Below, piece after piece: positions 26,366-34,928 of a DNA stretch of 64,000 bases (its first letter is position 1; every line of letters begins with the position of its first letter). Location: positions 1-64,000 of the forward strand of contig NZ_QOHO01000066.1 in assembly GCF_003432035.1 (NCBI RefSeq), written 5' to 3'. A program made the translations under genes and the position numbers. The stretch is from Lacrimispora amygdalina. Its GTDB lineage: Bacteria; Bacillota; Clostridia; Lachnospirales; Lachnospiraceae. The notes below the pieces were generated by a model. It had not been told where the DNA came from, searched no databases, and saw nothing but the letters and a program-made list of their open reading frames with translations.

Positions 26366-26410
26366 GCCGGAATTTCTGAAGTTGTTTTCCTGTGCTTCAA
26401 AAATTCCGGC
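26366..26410 (-). terminator. Terminator at the end of the polyol/ketose operon
   Basis: A 16-bp stem (GCCGGAATTTCTGAAG against CTTCAAAAATTCCGGC, one mismatch) lies 19 bp beyond the aldo/keto reductase stop. The following tract is only moderately T-rich. It separates the catabolic operon from the two-component sensor unit. Confidence 0.65.
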
Positions 26411-26428
26411 TGTTTCTTAAGTACCCGG

Positions 26429-27436
26429 TTATTTTACAATAAACCCATCCTCATCCCAGAGATCATGCCAGTCATTCGCACCCTCCCAAAGAAATACCTG
26501 CCCTTTCACCAGACGGTTATTCCTTTCCAGGGTTGCGATCCGGCTCATTTCCTCTTCTGTAAGCGGATCTTCTGTCATCGCCTTTAAATTGCTTACGTAT
26601 TCCATTTCATGAATGGAGAAAGGAATGGGGATCTGTCCTCTCTGACGGGCCCATTTAAGAGCGATAACTGCAGGGTGAACGCCGTGAGCCGCTGCAATCT
26701 CCTTCATTTCCGGTGTCTGTAAATCTGCCACATCCTCCGGACACATATCTCTTTCCGGTCTCTGGGGAGAGCCTAATGGCATGAAACCGATGGGCTGAAT
26801 ATTGTGGGCAACCAGATAATCAAACAATTTCTGCTGCTGGAAACATGGGTGAAGCTCCATCTCGCAGGCAGCCGGCATTATGTTCATATGAGGCAGAACT
26901 GCCTCCAGTTTCGGAATGGTCATGTTGGAAATGCCGATGTTGCGGATCAGTCCTTTTTCCACCAGTTCCTCACACTGACGGTAGGTTTTTAAAAATTCTT
27001 CCGGAGAAAATGGTCTGGAATCCGGATTGCGGGAATCTACATCGCAGTGAGGTGCGTGGTAATTTGGAAATGGCCAGTGAATGAAGAACATATCCATATA
27101 TTCACACTGTAAGTCAGCAATGCTCTTTCTGCATGATTCCTCTACTCTGTCATGCATGTCATTCCATACCTTTGTCATGATGAAAAGGTCTTTTCTCTCC
27201 ACGACTCCCTCTTCAAATGCCTGATGGAATACTTCTCCGATCTGATCCTCATTTCCATAGCAGGCCGCACAGTCGAACATACGGTATCCACAGCGGATTG
27301 CACCTCCTACTGCAGCCGATACTTCATCAGGAGTAAAGCGGTCGGAACCAAAGGTTCCCATGCCTACACAGGGAATCTCCTCTCCTGTGTATAATTTCAC
27401 TTTTGGCACCAATGCCGGATTTACAAATTCTTTCAT
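26429..27436 (-). CDS. Aldo/keto reductase
   Basis: This NADPH-type AKR of about 335 residues has GEEIPCVGMGTFGSDRF, DCAACYGNEDQIGE (catalytic Tyr), the Lys in FIMTKVW, MFFIHWPFP with the His, and IRNIGISNMT. Two start codons are six bases apart; the ATG at 27436 has the better spacing to AAGGAG, the one at 27442 is the alternative. It is the last gene of the operon and probably reduces an aldose or ketose intermediate. Confidence 0.9.
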   Translation of the reverse strand: MKEFVNPALVPKVKLYTGEEIPCVGMGTFGSDRFTPDEVSAAVGGAIRCGYRMFDCAACYGNEDQIGEVFHQAFEEGVVERKDLFIMTKVWNDMHDRVEESCRKSIADLQCEYMDMFFIHWPFPNYHAPHCDVDSRNPDSRPFSPEEFLKTYRQCEELVEKGLIRNIGISNMTIPKLEAVLPHMNIMPAACEMELHPCFQQQKLFDYLVAHNIQPIGFMPLGSPQRPERDMCPEDVADLQTPEMKEIAAAHGVHPAVIALKWARQRGQIPIPFSIHEMEYVSNLKAMTEDPLTEEEMSRIATLERNNRLVKGQVFLWEGANDWHDLWDEDGFIVK

Positions 27437-27457
27437 TGTCATATTCTCCTTCTCTTT

Positions 27458-28339
27458 TTATAGGATTGTGATTTGATAGCTCAGCCGTTTTTCTTCCCCT
27501 GGCTTTACAATTGCTGCATTTCGTTTCTCTTCAAATATATCGTTCTCATCGCTGCAGGTGGACAGCCCTGTCCAGGGCTCCAAAGCTAGAAATGGTCCGT
27601 CATTGGCTGCCGACCAGATGACCAGATAGGGAAATGATCCCATCTCCAGTTCCACTCCATGTCCGGTTTCTTTATGGCAAAGTGTTACTTTTTTTGATTT
27701 CAGCCGGTCGAATATAATGCCGTCCTGGTAGAACAGAGAGTGGGCAAGGGGTAAAACAGTACCTGCCAGTGAATTTTCTTTCCGATGTCCCATATCCACC
27801 AGTCCTGTTTTCAAATCCGGTGTGGGCGCAGTTTTTTCTTCTTCTGCATCAAAGACAACCTGATAATCCTCAAAGTTCTCTGCTGGTAAAAGAGGACACC
27901 GGAACGCCGGATGGCCTCCTATGAAGAAAGGCATATCCTCTGTGCCTGTATTTTTAACTCCATAGGTTACAAGAATGCGGTTCTCTTTCAGACTGTATTC
28001 CATGGTGAGGGTAAATGGATAAGGATATTTATCCATCATCTCTTCATTTTCTGAAATGGAAAAACAGATGCTGTCCTCTTTTTCTGACTCCAGCTTAAAT
28101 TCTTCCTTTCGGACAATCCCATGCCTTGGCATCTGGATCTGCTTTCCATCTTTTGTGACCGCCTTGTTGTCCCTTAAACTTCCGCAGATGGGGAACAGAA
28201 CAGGTGCCTGCCCGCTCCAGTACTCAGGATCTCCCTGCCATAGATATTCCGTACCGGCTTCATTTTTTATGGATGTGAGAGCGCCTCCAAGAGAGGTGAA
28301 ACCCACTTCCAGCCGGTCATTCTTTAATAAATATTTCAT
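27458..28339 (-). CDS. Aldose 1-epimerase family protein
   Basis: The 293-residue protein of the galactose-mutarotase superfamily contains FTSLGGALTSIKNEAGTEYLWQGDP, GQAPVLFPICGSLRD, PRHGIVRKEEF and FFIGGHPAFRCPL (catalytic His). A longer frame extends upstream into the PfkB gene; the ATG at 28339, two bases after the PfkB stop and preceded by GGGGGTTGAAC, is the realistic start. It likely interconverts anomers of the sugar handled by the operon. Confidence 0.88.
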   Translation of the reverse strand: MKYLLKNDRLEVGFTSLGGALTSIKNEAGTEYLWQGDPEYWSGQAPVLFPICGSLRDNKAVTKDGKQIQMPRHGIVRKEEFKLESEKEDSICFSISENEEMMDKYPYPFTLTMEYSLKENRILVTYGVKNTGTEDMPFFIGGHPAFRCPLLPAENFEDYQVVFDAEEEKTAPTPDLKTGLVDMGHRKENSLAGTVLPLAHSLFYQDGIIFDRLKSKKVTLCHKETGHGVELEMGSFPYLVIWSAANDGPFLALEPWTGLSTCSDENDIFEEKRNAAIVKPGEEKRLSYQITIL

Positions 28340-28341
28340 GT

Positions 28342-29277
28342 TCAACCCCCGATTCTTGTGATTTCTATCTGCGGCTGCAGTCTTTGCATGTCTCCCATCA
28401 GGAAAAAGCCTGTTTCCTCTCTTAATGCGGAAGCTGCCGAGACAGCACTTGCATTTCTTAATATCTCTTCCATGGGAAGCTGTCTGGAAAGACCAAGAGC
28501 AAAACCAGCTATCATGGAGTCGCCGCATCCCACTGTGTTCACTGCATCTATTTTGGGTACTCTGGCTCTATAAATACCGGAGCTGCATACCACGAAGGAG
28601 CCTTCTGAACCAAGAGAAACTGCTACAATCTCCACGCCACGATTATGAATGTCCTTTGCAGCTTCGATCATCTCTTCCAGGCTGTCGCAGCTTTTTCCTG
28701 TCAGCATACGTATCTCATCCAGGTTTGGTTTGATCATGGAAGGTATGGCTTCGATGCCCATCTTAAGCAGATTACCGCTGGTGTCTAAAATCACCTTTTT
28801 CCCTGCTTCCTTTCCGATCTTCACCATTCTCTGGTAAGCAGTTCCGTCAAGTCCCCTTGGCACGCTTCCTGATATGGCAATGACCTCTGCCTCACTTGCA
28901 AGCTTTTTATAATGTTCCAGGAACGGAAGAAAGTCTTCTTCTCCTACTTCAAAGCCAGGTTCCAGAAATTCTGTCTGGATCTTGTTTTTTTCATCCCAGA
29001 TATTAATACAGGAACGGCTCTCTCCTTTTAAATGGTAAAATGCGCTGGTGATCCCAAAGGTGCTTAAGGCTTCTTCAATGTAATTACCTGCGTGGCCTCC
29101 CACGAAACCGGTTGCCACAACGCTGCCTCCTGCAATGACTGCCGGCTTTGAGACATTTAAGCCTTTACCACCCGGCGTATAGGAACATGATTTCACACGG
29201 TTTACTTCTCCCTGTGAAAACCCATCAACTACATACCGTTTGTCAATGGCAGCATTTAATGTTACGGTCAGTATCAT
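28342..29277 (-). CDS. PfkB-family sugar-phosphate kinase (FruK/LacC type)
   Basis: The 311-residue kinase begins with ILTVTLNAAIDKRYVV and has YTPGGKGLNVSKPAVIAGG and the C-terminal anion-hole motif NTVGCGDSMIAGFALG. This matches 1-phosphofructokinase/tagatose-6-phosphate kinase proteins that make a ketose 1,6-bisphosphate. A class II aldolase in the same operon would cleave the product. Whether the substrate is a 1- or 6-phosphate is not clear from sequence. Confidence 0.88.
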   Translation of the reverse strand: MILTVTLNAAIDKRYVVDGFSQGEVNRVKSCSYTPGGKGLNVSKPAVIAGGSVVATGFVGGHAGNYIEEALSTFGITSAFYHLKGESRSCINIWDEKNKIQTEFLEPGFEVGEEDFLPFLEHYKKLASEAEVIAISGSVPRGLDGTAYQRMVKIGKEAGKKVILDTSGNLLKMGIEAIPSMIKPNLDEIRMLTGKSCDSLEEMIEAAKDIHNRGVEIVAVSLGSEGSFVVCSSGIYRARVPKIDAVNTVGCGDSMIAGFALGLSRQLPMEEILRNASAVSAASALREETGFFLMGDMQRLQPQIEITRIGG

Positions 29278-29286
29278 AGGTACCTC

Positions 29287-30333
29287 CTATTCGTTTACCA
29301 AAAGGATTTTTCCTTTTACCAGACCCGGTGTCTTAAACAGCTGGAACGCCTCCTGAGCCTGGCTCATGGGTATTTTTTTATAGACGAATCCGGGATCAAA
29401 TTTCAGCTGTCCTGTTGCAAAGTAATGGGCGGTCAGTTTCCACTCTTTACCCGGGAATGGGGAACTGTAAGACATCCAGGATCCGGTTAACTTAAATTCT
29501 TTCCGGTTCATATTTTCCCACATGGAAGGAGTAAAGGATAAATCAACATGGGGAGTTCCGATGAAACAGACACTGGCTTTATTGGCTGCCAGTTCAAATG
29601 CCATCTGCATGGTCGGCACCTGTCCCGCTGTCTCAAATACATAGGAAAAGCCTTTTCCTTCTGTCAGAGCCATTGCTTTTTCCTTAAAGCCTTCCTCGGT
29701 GGTATTAATCGCTTCATCTGCGCCCAGGCGTTTTGCCAGTTCCAGACGTTCTTCACTGATATCAAATACAACCACTTTTTTGGCTCCGAAGATCTTTGCC
29801 CACTGCATGGTGAACATACCGATGGTTCCGCCTCCTAAAACTGCAGTATACTCACCGCCCCGGTAGTCATTCTGGAGCAGACCGTGAAGGGCAACGGTAG
29901 AAGGTTCGAACATCGCGCCCTGCTCATAGGAAATGCTTTTATCAAATACAACCGCATTCTGCTCAGGAATCACCACATAATCTGCATTGCTTCCCTGCTG
30001 CCTGGAACCGATAAAACTATAGTGTCTGCAGAGGGAGAAGTTTCCATTCTGGCAGTCATCGCATTTCATACAGGGAATTAAAGGTGCTCCGGAAACCCGG
30101 TCTCCAGGCTTTACTGATGTAACTCCTTCTCCGACTTCCACCACATCTCCGGAAAATTCATGTCCCAGTACAATGGGATAAAAATGCACTCCGTTATGCA
30201 GCACTCTCGGAATATCAGATCCGCATATACCGGAAGCCCTTACTCTGATCTTTACCAGTCCGGGACCTGCCTGCGGCTCCTCATAGTCCATATACCTTAC
30301 GTCCTCATTTGCACAAACAACTGCTGCTTTCAT
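29287..30333 (-). CDS. Zinc-dependent polyol (phosphate) dehydrogenase
   Basis: The 348-residue medium-chain dehydrogenase has the catalytic zinc ligands Cys (GICGSD) and His-Glu (VLGHEFSG), the four-cysteine structural zinc site (CMKCDDCQNGNFSLC), and the Rossmann loop VLGGGTIGMFTMQWAKIFG. It most resembles galactitol-1-phosphate 5-dehydrogenase and sorbitol-dehydrogenase relatives. It probably oxidises a sugar alcohol, free or phosphorylated, to a ketose. The start overlaps the kinase stop by 4 bp. Confidence 0.88.
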   Translation of the reverse strand: MKAAVVCANEDVRYMDYEEPQAGPGLVKIRVRASGICGSDIPRVLHNGVHFYPIVLGHEFSGDVVEVGEGVTSVKPGDRVSGAPLIPCMKCDDCQNGNFSLCRHYSFIGSRQQGSNADYVVIPEQNAVVFDKSISYEQGAMFEPSTVALHGLLQNDYRGGEYTAVLGGGTIGMFTMQWAKIFGAKKVVVFDISEERLELAKRLGADEAINTTEEGFKEKAMALTEGKGFSYVFETAGQVPTMQMAFELAANKASVCFIGTPHVDLSFTPSMWENMNRKEFKLTGSWMSYSSPFPGKEWKLTAHYFATGQLKFDPGFVYKKIPMSQAQEAFQLFKTPGLVKGKILLVNE

Positions 30334-31856
30334 GACTCATTTTCTCCTTCCTGAACCATCATATCTTTTAAATGTTCATATAAGCTTAAATATTTCCGGT
30401 AATTCCGGTCATAGATGTTACGGTCTGCCTGATTGGGAACATGATACCGCTTATTTTCCACAGTCAGCTTTACTGCCTCTTCAAAATCTTCATAAATGCC
30501 GACTCCGACTCCGGCCAGAATTGCCGCGCCTAACGTTGTGGCTGTATCGGAAGAAGGAACGATCACTGGCTTGCCGGTTACATCGGATTTAATCTGGGTC
30601 CACAAAAGAGAATTTGCAGATCCTCCCATGGCCCTTAATACATCAACTGCTGCGCCTGCTTCTGCCGCCACTTCCAGATTATGCCTTAATGACATGGCAA
30701 CTCCCTCCATGACCGCGCGTATGAAATGGCCTTTGGTCTTTCCAAAATCCATTCCGTAATAAACGCCTTTTGCATAGGGATTCCATAATGGGGAGCGCTC
30801 CCCGGCCATATAGGGAAGGAAGATCAGCCCGTCACTGCCCGGGGCGACGCTTCCGGCTGCTTCATTGAACAGATCCAGGGAGCTTTTCCCGGTTCTTCTG
30901 CCTTCTTCTCTTTCAAATGCGCCAAATTCCTTCTCCAGCCACCGCATGGCTCCTCCGCCTCCGGTTGTGCCGCCCTGTAAAAGCCATTTTCCAGGTACAA
31001 CATGACAGCTTAAAATCAACCTTGGATCGGCCTTGTAGCTGTCGATGCAGATACTCATTCCACCAGCCTGACCTCCCTGCTCCTGGGTTTCCCCTGCATG
31101 GATCACTCCGGCTCCAAGCGTACCGCAGGCTGCATCCAGACCGCCGGCTACAACAGGTGTTCCCTCTGACAGTCCGGACTGGGATGCAGCTGCTTTCGTC
31201 ACTGTGCCAATCACCTCATGGCAGGGGTGGATATCCGGAAGAATCTTCGCCGGAATGCCAAGAGCTTCGCACATCGCCTGATCCCAGGTGCCGGTATGCA
31301 TGTCAAAGCAGTGAAAACCATAACCCTGGGAAAGATCCTGCGTCATCTGACCGGTGAGTTTATAGGCAATGTAGCTGTTAGACTGCAGTACCTTGTATAT
31401 ATTTTCATATACCTCTGGCATATTTCTCTGGTACCAGATGATTTTCGCGGTGCTGTAGGAAGGCTGCAGGGAATTTCCGGCGACTTCAAATATCCGCTGT
31501 TCTCCTATCTTCCCGCTCAGTTCCCTGCAAATGTCATCGGCCCTGGTATCCATCCAGATCGGCGTATTGGTTAAGACACTGCCTTCTTTGTCTACCGCTA
31601 TGGCGGACCAGCTCTGCCCGTCGATTCCAATTCCTGCGATCTCCTCCGGCTTTATCCGGGATTTGGAAAATATGTATTTCATCGTGCTGCAGATAACCCG
31701 CCACCATTCATCCGGATCCTGCTCTGCCCAGCCTGTCTGGGGATAATAAACCTCATACTCCCCGGTTGCAGCCTCTAAAACGGTTCCAATTCTATCGAAA
31801 ACGGCGATCTTACAGGCGCTGGTGCCTACGTCTATCCCCAATAAATAAGGTTTCAT
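30330..31856 (-). CDS. FGGY-family carbohydrate kinase (xylulokinase-like)
   Basis: The 508-residue kinase has the N-terminal phosphate motif LLGIDVGTSACKIAVFD, GWAEQDPDEWW, IGIDGQSWSAI, VAGGLDAACGTLGAG and the C-terminal RAMGGSANSLLWTQIKSDVTG. These are typical of xylulokinase-like FGGY proteins that phosphorylate a free ketose. I set the start at 31856, where GGAGGAAAAA precedes the ATG; a 13-residue upstream extension would overlap the aldolase gene and place the ribosome site inside coding sequence. Confidence 0.9.
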   Translation of the reverse strand: MKPYLLGIDVGTSACKIAVFDRIGTVLEAATGEYEVYYPQTGWAEQDPDEWWRVICSTMKYIFSKSRIKPEEIAGIGIDGQSWSAIAVDKEGSVLTNTPIWMDTRADDICRELSGKIGEQRIFEVAGNSLQPSYSTAKIIWYQRNMPEVYENIYKVLQSNSYIAYKLTGQMTQDLSQGYGFHCFDMHTGTWDQAMCEALGIPAKILPDIHPCHEVIGTVTKAAASQSGLSEGTPVVAGGLDAACGTLGAGVIHAGETQEQGGQAGGMSICIDSYKADPRLILSCHVVPGKWLLQGGTTGGGGAMRWLEKEFGAFEREEGRRTGKSSLDLFNEAAGSVAPGSDGLIFLPYMAGERSPLWNPYAKGVYYGMDFGKTKGHFIRAVMEGVAMSLRHNLEVAAEAGAAVDVLRAMGGSANSLLWTQIKSDVTGKPVIVPSSDTATTLGAAILAGVGVGIYEDFEEAVKLTVENKRYHVPNQADRNIYDRNYRKYLSLYEHLKDMMVQEGENES

Positions 31857-31875
31857 TTTTTCCTCCATGAAATAA

Positions 31876-32727
31876 TCAGTCCGCTTTATGGTCACAGCCG
31901 CAGACCAGAATGCGGTTCTTAACGAACTGCTTTACCGCTTCCATTCCGACAGTGCCTAATTTCTTGGGATCAAAAGTGTCCGGATGCTCTTTTAAAAGCT
32001 TCTTTCCTGCATCGGTATAGGCCACTCTTAACTCTGTTGCGAAATTTACCTTACACATCCCTCTGCTCACACATTCTCTCACATCTTCGTCGCTTAAACC
32101 GGATGCGCCATGAAGAACCAGCGGCACAGACACAAGCTTTTTCACTTCACTGATCCGCTCTTTGTCTAAAACCGGGGTGGTTGCATAAAATCCGTGGGCA
32201 GTTCCGATTCCAATTGCAAGGGAATGAACTCCTGTCCGCTCCACGAATTCCTTCGCCTGCATGGGATCGGTGTTGTTGTCCGCTTCTGCTTCCAGATCAT
32301 CCTCTTTGCCGCCAACCTTACCAAGCTCGCCTTCTACTGTGATATTGCAGGCTCTTGCCGCATCTGCAGCCCGTTTGGTTAATGCGATGTTACTCTCAAA
32401 GTCTTCGTGGGAGCCATCAATCATGACTGACGTATATCCAGCGCGGATTGCCTGGAGAACCAGTTCATAGCTGCTGCCATGATCTAAGTGAAGACATACC
32501 GGTACGGTTGCTTTTTCGGCTTCTGCTGCTGCCATGGCGTAATATGTTTCCAGTGTTCCGTATTTAACCGTTGATGGTGTGGTCTGAAGCATAACCGGAG
32601 CACGAAGTTCTTCGGCTGCAGCCACCACAGCCTTCAGCATTTCCATATTTTCAACATTAAAAGCTCCTACGGCGTACCCGCCTTTTTGAGCATCCAAAAG
32701 CATTTGTTCCGATGTAACCAGTGACAT
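31876..32727 (-). CDS. Class II ketose-bisphosphate aldolase
   Basis: The 283-residue zinc aldolase of the FbaA/GatY/KbaY family has the zinc-binding HLDHGSS, VEGELGKVGGKED, GIGTAHGFY and LVLHGASGLSDEDV. It should split fructose- or tagatose-1,6-bisphosphate to DHAP and glyceraldehyde 3-phosphate. It is the first gene of a six-gene catabolic operon, so the bisphosphate is made by the operon's own kinases. A GatY-like role is likely but substrate stereochemistry cannot be read. Confidence 0.92.
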   Translation of the reverse strand: MSLVTSEQMLLDAQKGGYAVGAFNVENMEMLKAVVAAAEELRAPVMLQTTPSTVKYGTLETYYAMAAAEAEKATVPVCLHLDHGSSYELVLQAIRAGYTSVMIDGSHEDFESNIALTKRAADAARACNITVEGELGKVGGKEDDLEAEADNNTDPMQAKEFVERTGVHSLAIGIGTAHGFYATTPVLDKERISEVKKLVSVPLVLHGASGLSDEDVRECVSRGMCKVNFATELRVAYTDAGKKLLKEHPDTFDPKKLGTVGMEAVKQFVKNRILVCGCDHKAD

Positions 32728-32918
32728 ATTATTTTCCTCCTTACATTTTTTCGGTCATTAGGTTCTTTACACTTACCATTATACCGGTTCTGCCGGAGAA
32801 AATTAGAGGGGAACCAGACAGAAGAAGCGTCTGTATGTCGCGTTATCGAACAAACCTTGACTTGAATAAATTATGCTGATAAAGTAAGATAAGGTAAGGA
32901 AATCAGAGGGGGAAGATC
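32728..32918. promoter_or_regulatory. Divergent control region of ketose operon and AraC regulator
   Basis: On the minus strand a good -10 TATAAT (32778-32783) lies about 50 bp before the aldolase ATG but lacks a good -35, as expected for an activator-dependent promoter. On the plus strand TTGACT (32857-32862), 17 bp, TAAAGT (32880-32885) precedes the regulator. AraC binding sites should be in between; no clear direct repeat was identified. Confidence 0.5.
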
Positions 32919-33794
32919 ATGAGGAAGGGATTTAAAGATTTAAATATAAAAATAGCAATCGACGATACCACATTTCTGATCTTAAACATTGTATTTGAGC
33001 GGTTTCTTCGTTCCATGCCAAGACACAGCCATGGAAATAACAGTTATGAGATCCACTATATTCCCTACGGTCATGGCAAAGTAAATATTGATGACCAGAT
33101 ATATAATATTACTCCCAATACCCTGTATATGACAGGCCCGCATGTGGAGCATGAACAGATTCCTTTACAGAATGATCCTATGGCAGAATACTGTATTTAT
33201 TTCAAACTTCAAAAAAATAATACCCACACCCAGCCTGAGGCGGATACGGTGGCTTTTAAATTCGAGAAAACCCATTTCTGGTTCGGACAGGATACCCAGG
33301 AGCTGTATCCGCTGATGCAGCAGATCTTTTTTGAACTGGAACACCGGTATACGGGATATATGATATTAGTGGAGGCCCTTCTCCAGCAATGCGTTGTTAA
33401 AATTGTACGAAACTATGAATATAAAGCACAGTCGAAGGTTCATTTTTCTCCCTCCAATCTGGTGGACAGCAAATACATCATTGTGGAAGAGAGCTTTCTT
33501 TATGAATATGAGACCATTACTATGGAGCATCTGGCAGAACGGCTTGGCTTAAGCGTACGCCAGACCGAGCGGTTTTTGAAGGATTATTATGGGAAAACAT
33601 TTCAGCAGAAAAAAACAGAGGCTAAGATGTCTATGGCAAAGATCTATTTAAATGACGCTGCCATTACTATATCGGAAATTTCCGACCGGCTGAACTATTC
33701 TTCCATTCAGCACTTTTCCTATGCATTTAAGCAGTATTACGGGATCTCTCCAAGCAATTACAGGAAAAAGAATATGATACCGGATAACAGTTAA
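32919..33794 (+). CDS. AraC family transcriptional regulator
   Basis: The 291-residue regulator has an N-terminal cupin-like ligand domain (MPRHSHGNNSYEIHYIPYGHGKV, with the His pair) and a C-terminal AraC double helix-turn-helix (AERLGLSVRQTERFLKDYYGKTF, NYSSIQHFSYAFKQYYGISPSNYRK). It is divergently transcribed from the ketose operon and is its probable activator. The ribosome site AGAGGGGGAAG precedes the ATG. Confidence 0.92.
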   Translation: MRKGFKDLNIKIAIDDTTFLILNIVFERFLRSMPRHSHGNNSYEIHYIPYGHGKVNIDDQIYNITPNTLYMTGPHVEHEQIPLQNDPMAEYCIYFKLQKNNTHTQPEADTVAFKFEKTHFWFGQDTQELYPLMQQIFFELEHRYTGYMILVEALLQQCVVKIVRNYEYKAQSKVHFSPSNLVDSKYIIVEESFLYEYETITMEHLAERLGLSVRQTERFLKDYYGKTFQQKKTEAKMSMAKIYLNDAAITISEISDRLNYSSIQHFSYAFKQYYGISPSNYRKKNMIPDNS

Positions 33795-33859
33795 CCTTAT
33801 TTTAACATATAATGATAGGAGGAATTTTGTATTGAGTCAGACCGAATACACTATATATC

Positions 33860-34581
33860 TTATTTAATTATTTTTTTCAAGCGGGATCTTTTTCGCAATT
33901 TTTTTCTATGTTTAATTGCAATTATTGCCATGGGGTTAATTGGAGTTGGACCCGGAATATTCGATATGTAACCTGCACTGAAATCGTAGAACGGAAATCT
34001 GCTGGGTGCAGACCATCATTTGTACAATCCTCACCATAAATAATGTCATCAATTATTAATTTTTCTTTTGCTAGATATTCCATAATATATTTGTAATTAT
34101 CTATTAATAATATTTTTCTGCTATCTGCAATGCAACGTAAAATTCCAACGACTTCATCGGTATGATAAATCCTATTGGTATAATACTCATTACTGTGAAC
34201 CGATGGAGTAGGGGTTAACAAACACACCATTTTACCATTATTAATCAGTTCATCAACAACATGCTCACAATTACTCTTTAATTCTTTCATACCATTTATC
34301 CGTTTACGGTCATTTAATCCCATTAAAACAAACACTAAATTATCATCAATAGATATAAGTGCATCAAGATACTTATTTATCTGATATGAAAATGCTCCTC
34401 CACATCCTTTGTTCTCAACGCTGCAGTTAATATAATTATCTCGCAGGTATTGTTCCAACAATCCCCACCAACTGTTTGGTGCTACCCTTCTAAAGAATTT
34501 TGTACCATCCCCTTCAAATATAAGGTCTTTAGTCTTATAACTCATAGAACTACCAGCACCAGCAGTTAGAATATACATCAT
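33860..34581 (-). pseudogene. Decayed SGNH/GDSL hydrolase
   Basis: An open frame at 33922-34581 resembles SGNH hydrolases: VENKGCGGAF (block II), VFVLMGLNDRKR (block III) and CTNDGLHPADF (block V, Asp-His). It begins at TAGAGSS, which in relatives follows the GDS catalytic serine, so block I and the nucleophile are missing. After GLHPADF the frame becomes atypical. Shifting by one base (as if one T were lost near 34000) gives FPFYDFSAGYISNIPG and a basic tail ending at 33860. Both ends therefore look damaged. Low GC also sets it apart. A functional short protein cannot be ruled out. Confidence 0.55.
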
Positions 34582-34680
34582 TACTAATTCCTTTTACTCA
34601 AATCTCAGCATCGAAATAGGCTTATATGACATACAGATCTATTAAATAGTACATGGAACTAACATACAGTTATATTAATC

Positions 34681-34709
34681 TTGAAAAAAATCATAAGATA
34701 TGTTATATT
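34681..34709 (+). promoter_or_regulatory. Promoter of the candidate antitoxin RNA
   Basis: TTGAAA (34681-34686) and TATATT (34704-34709) are separated by exactly 17 bp, with TG just upstream of the -10. Transcription would start near 34716. About 100 bp between this and the pseudogene start shows nothing else recognisable. Confidence 0.7.
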
Positions 34710-34715
34710 GAAATT

Positions 34716-34815
34716 ACAAAGAGTAACCGCCACACAAGGTGGAAGCTCCCAGACAAAGCAAAATGTCCTAACGGACACCGCCTATCCTGTTCGCTGCAGG
34801 GTAGGCTATTTTTTT
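34716..34815 (+). ncRNA. Candidate type I antitoxin RNA
   Basis: An RNA of about 100 nt is bounded by a strong promoter and an intrinsic terminator (arms 34780-34789 and 34797-34806, then seven T). It contains small stems (CCGCCAC/GGTGG and GTCCTAACGGAC) and no coding frame. It converges on the toxin gene so that their 3' regions overlap at the terminator, the layout of Fst/par-type RNA I/RNA II pairs. Its GCTCCC segment is complementary to the GGGAG of the toxin ribosome site. Function is inferred from architecture. Confidence 0.65.
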
Positions 34816-34886
34816 AACTTATCTATGTAAGTCAGCAATGCCAAGATAAAAGTTGCAAATAAAAGCACGTCTGCAAATGAAAACAT
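34806..34886 (-). CDS. Holin-like type I toxin peptide
   Basis: This 26-residue peptide is too short for usual gene calls. It has a strong ribosome site (GGGAGGTG, about 9 bp before ATG), one hydrophobic membrane span (LLFATFILALLTYI) and a basic end (DKLKK). This matches the putative holin-like toxin class (Hol_Tox-type/Fst-like) common in Firmicutes. It would insert in the membrane and depolarise the cell if unchecked. The convergent antitoxin RNA overlaps its 3' end. Confidence 0.7.
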   Translation of the reverse strand: MFSFADVLLFATFILALLTYIDKLKK

Positions 34887-34928
34887 ATCTGACACCACCT
34901 CCCATCTGGTTATGACATAAAGACATAA

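Noticed and set aside
28340-28528. 63-codon N-terminal extension of the epimerase-like gene
   Set aside because: It lies inside the PfkB gene in another frame; the start at 28339 is adjacent to the PfkB stop and gives family-typical length.
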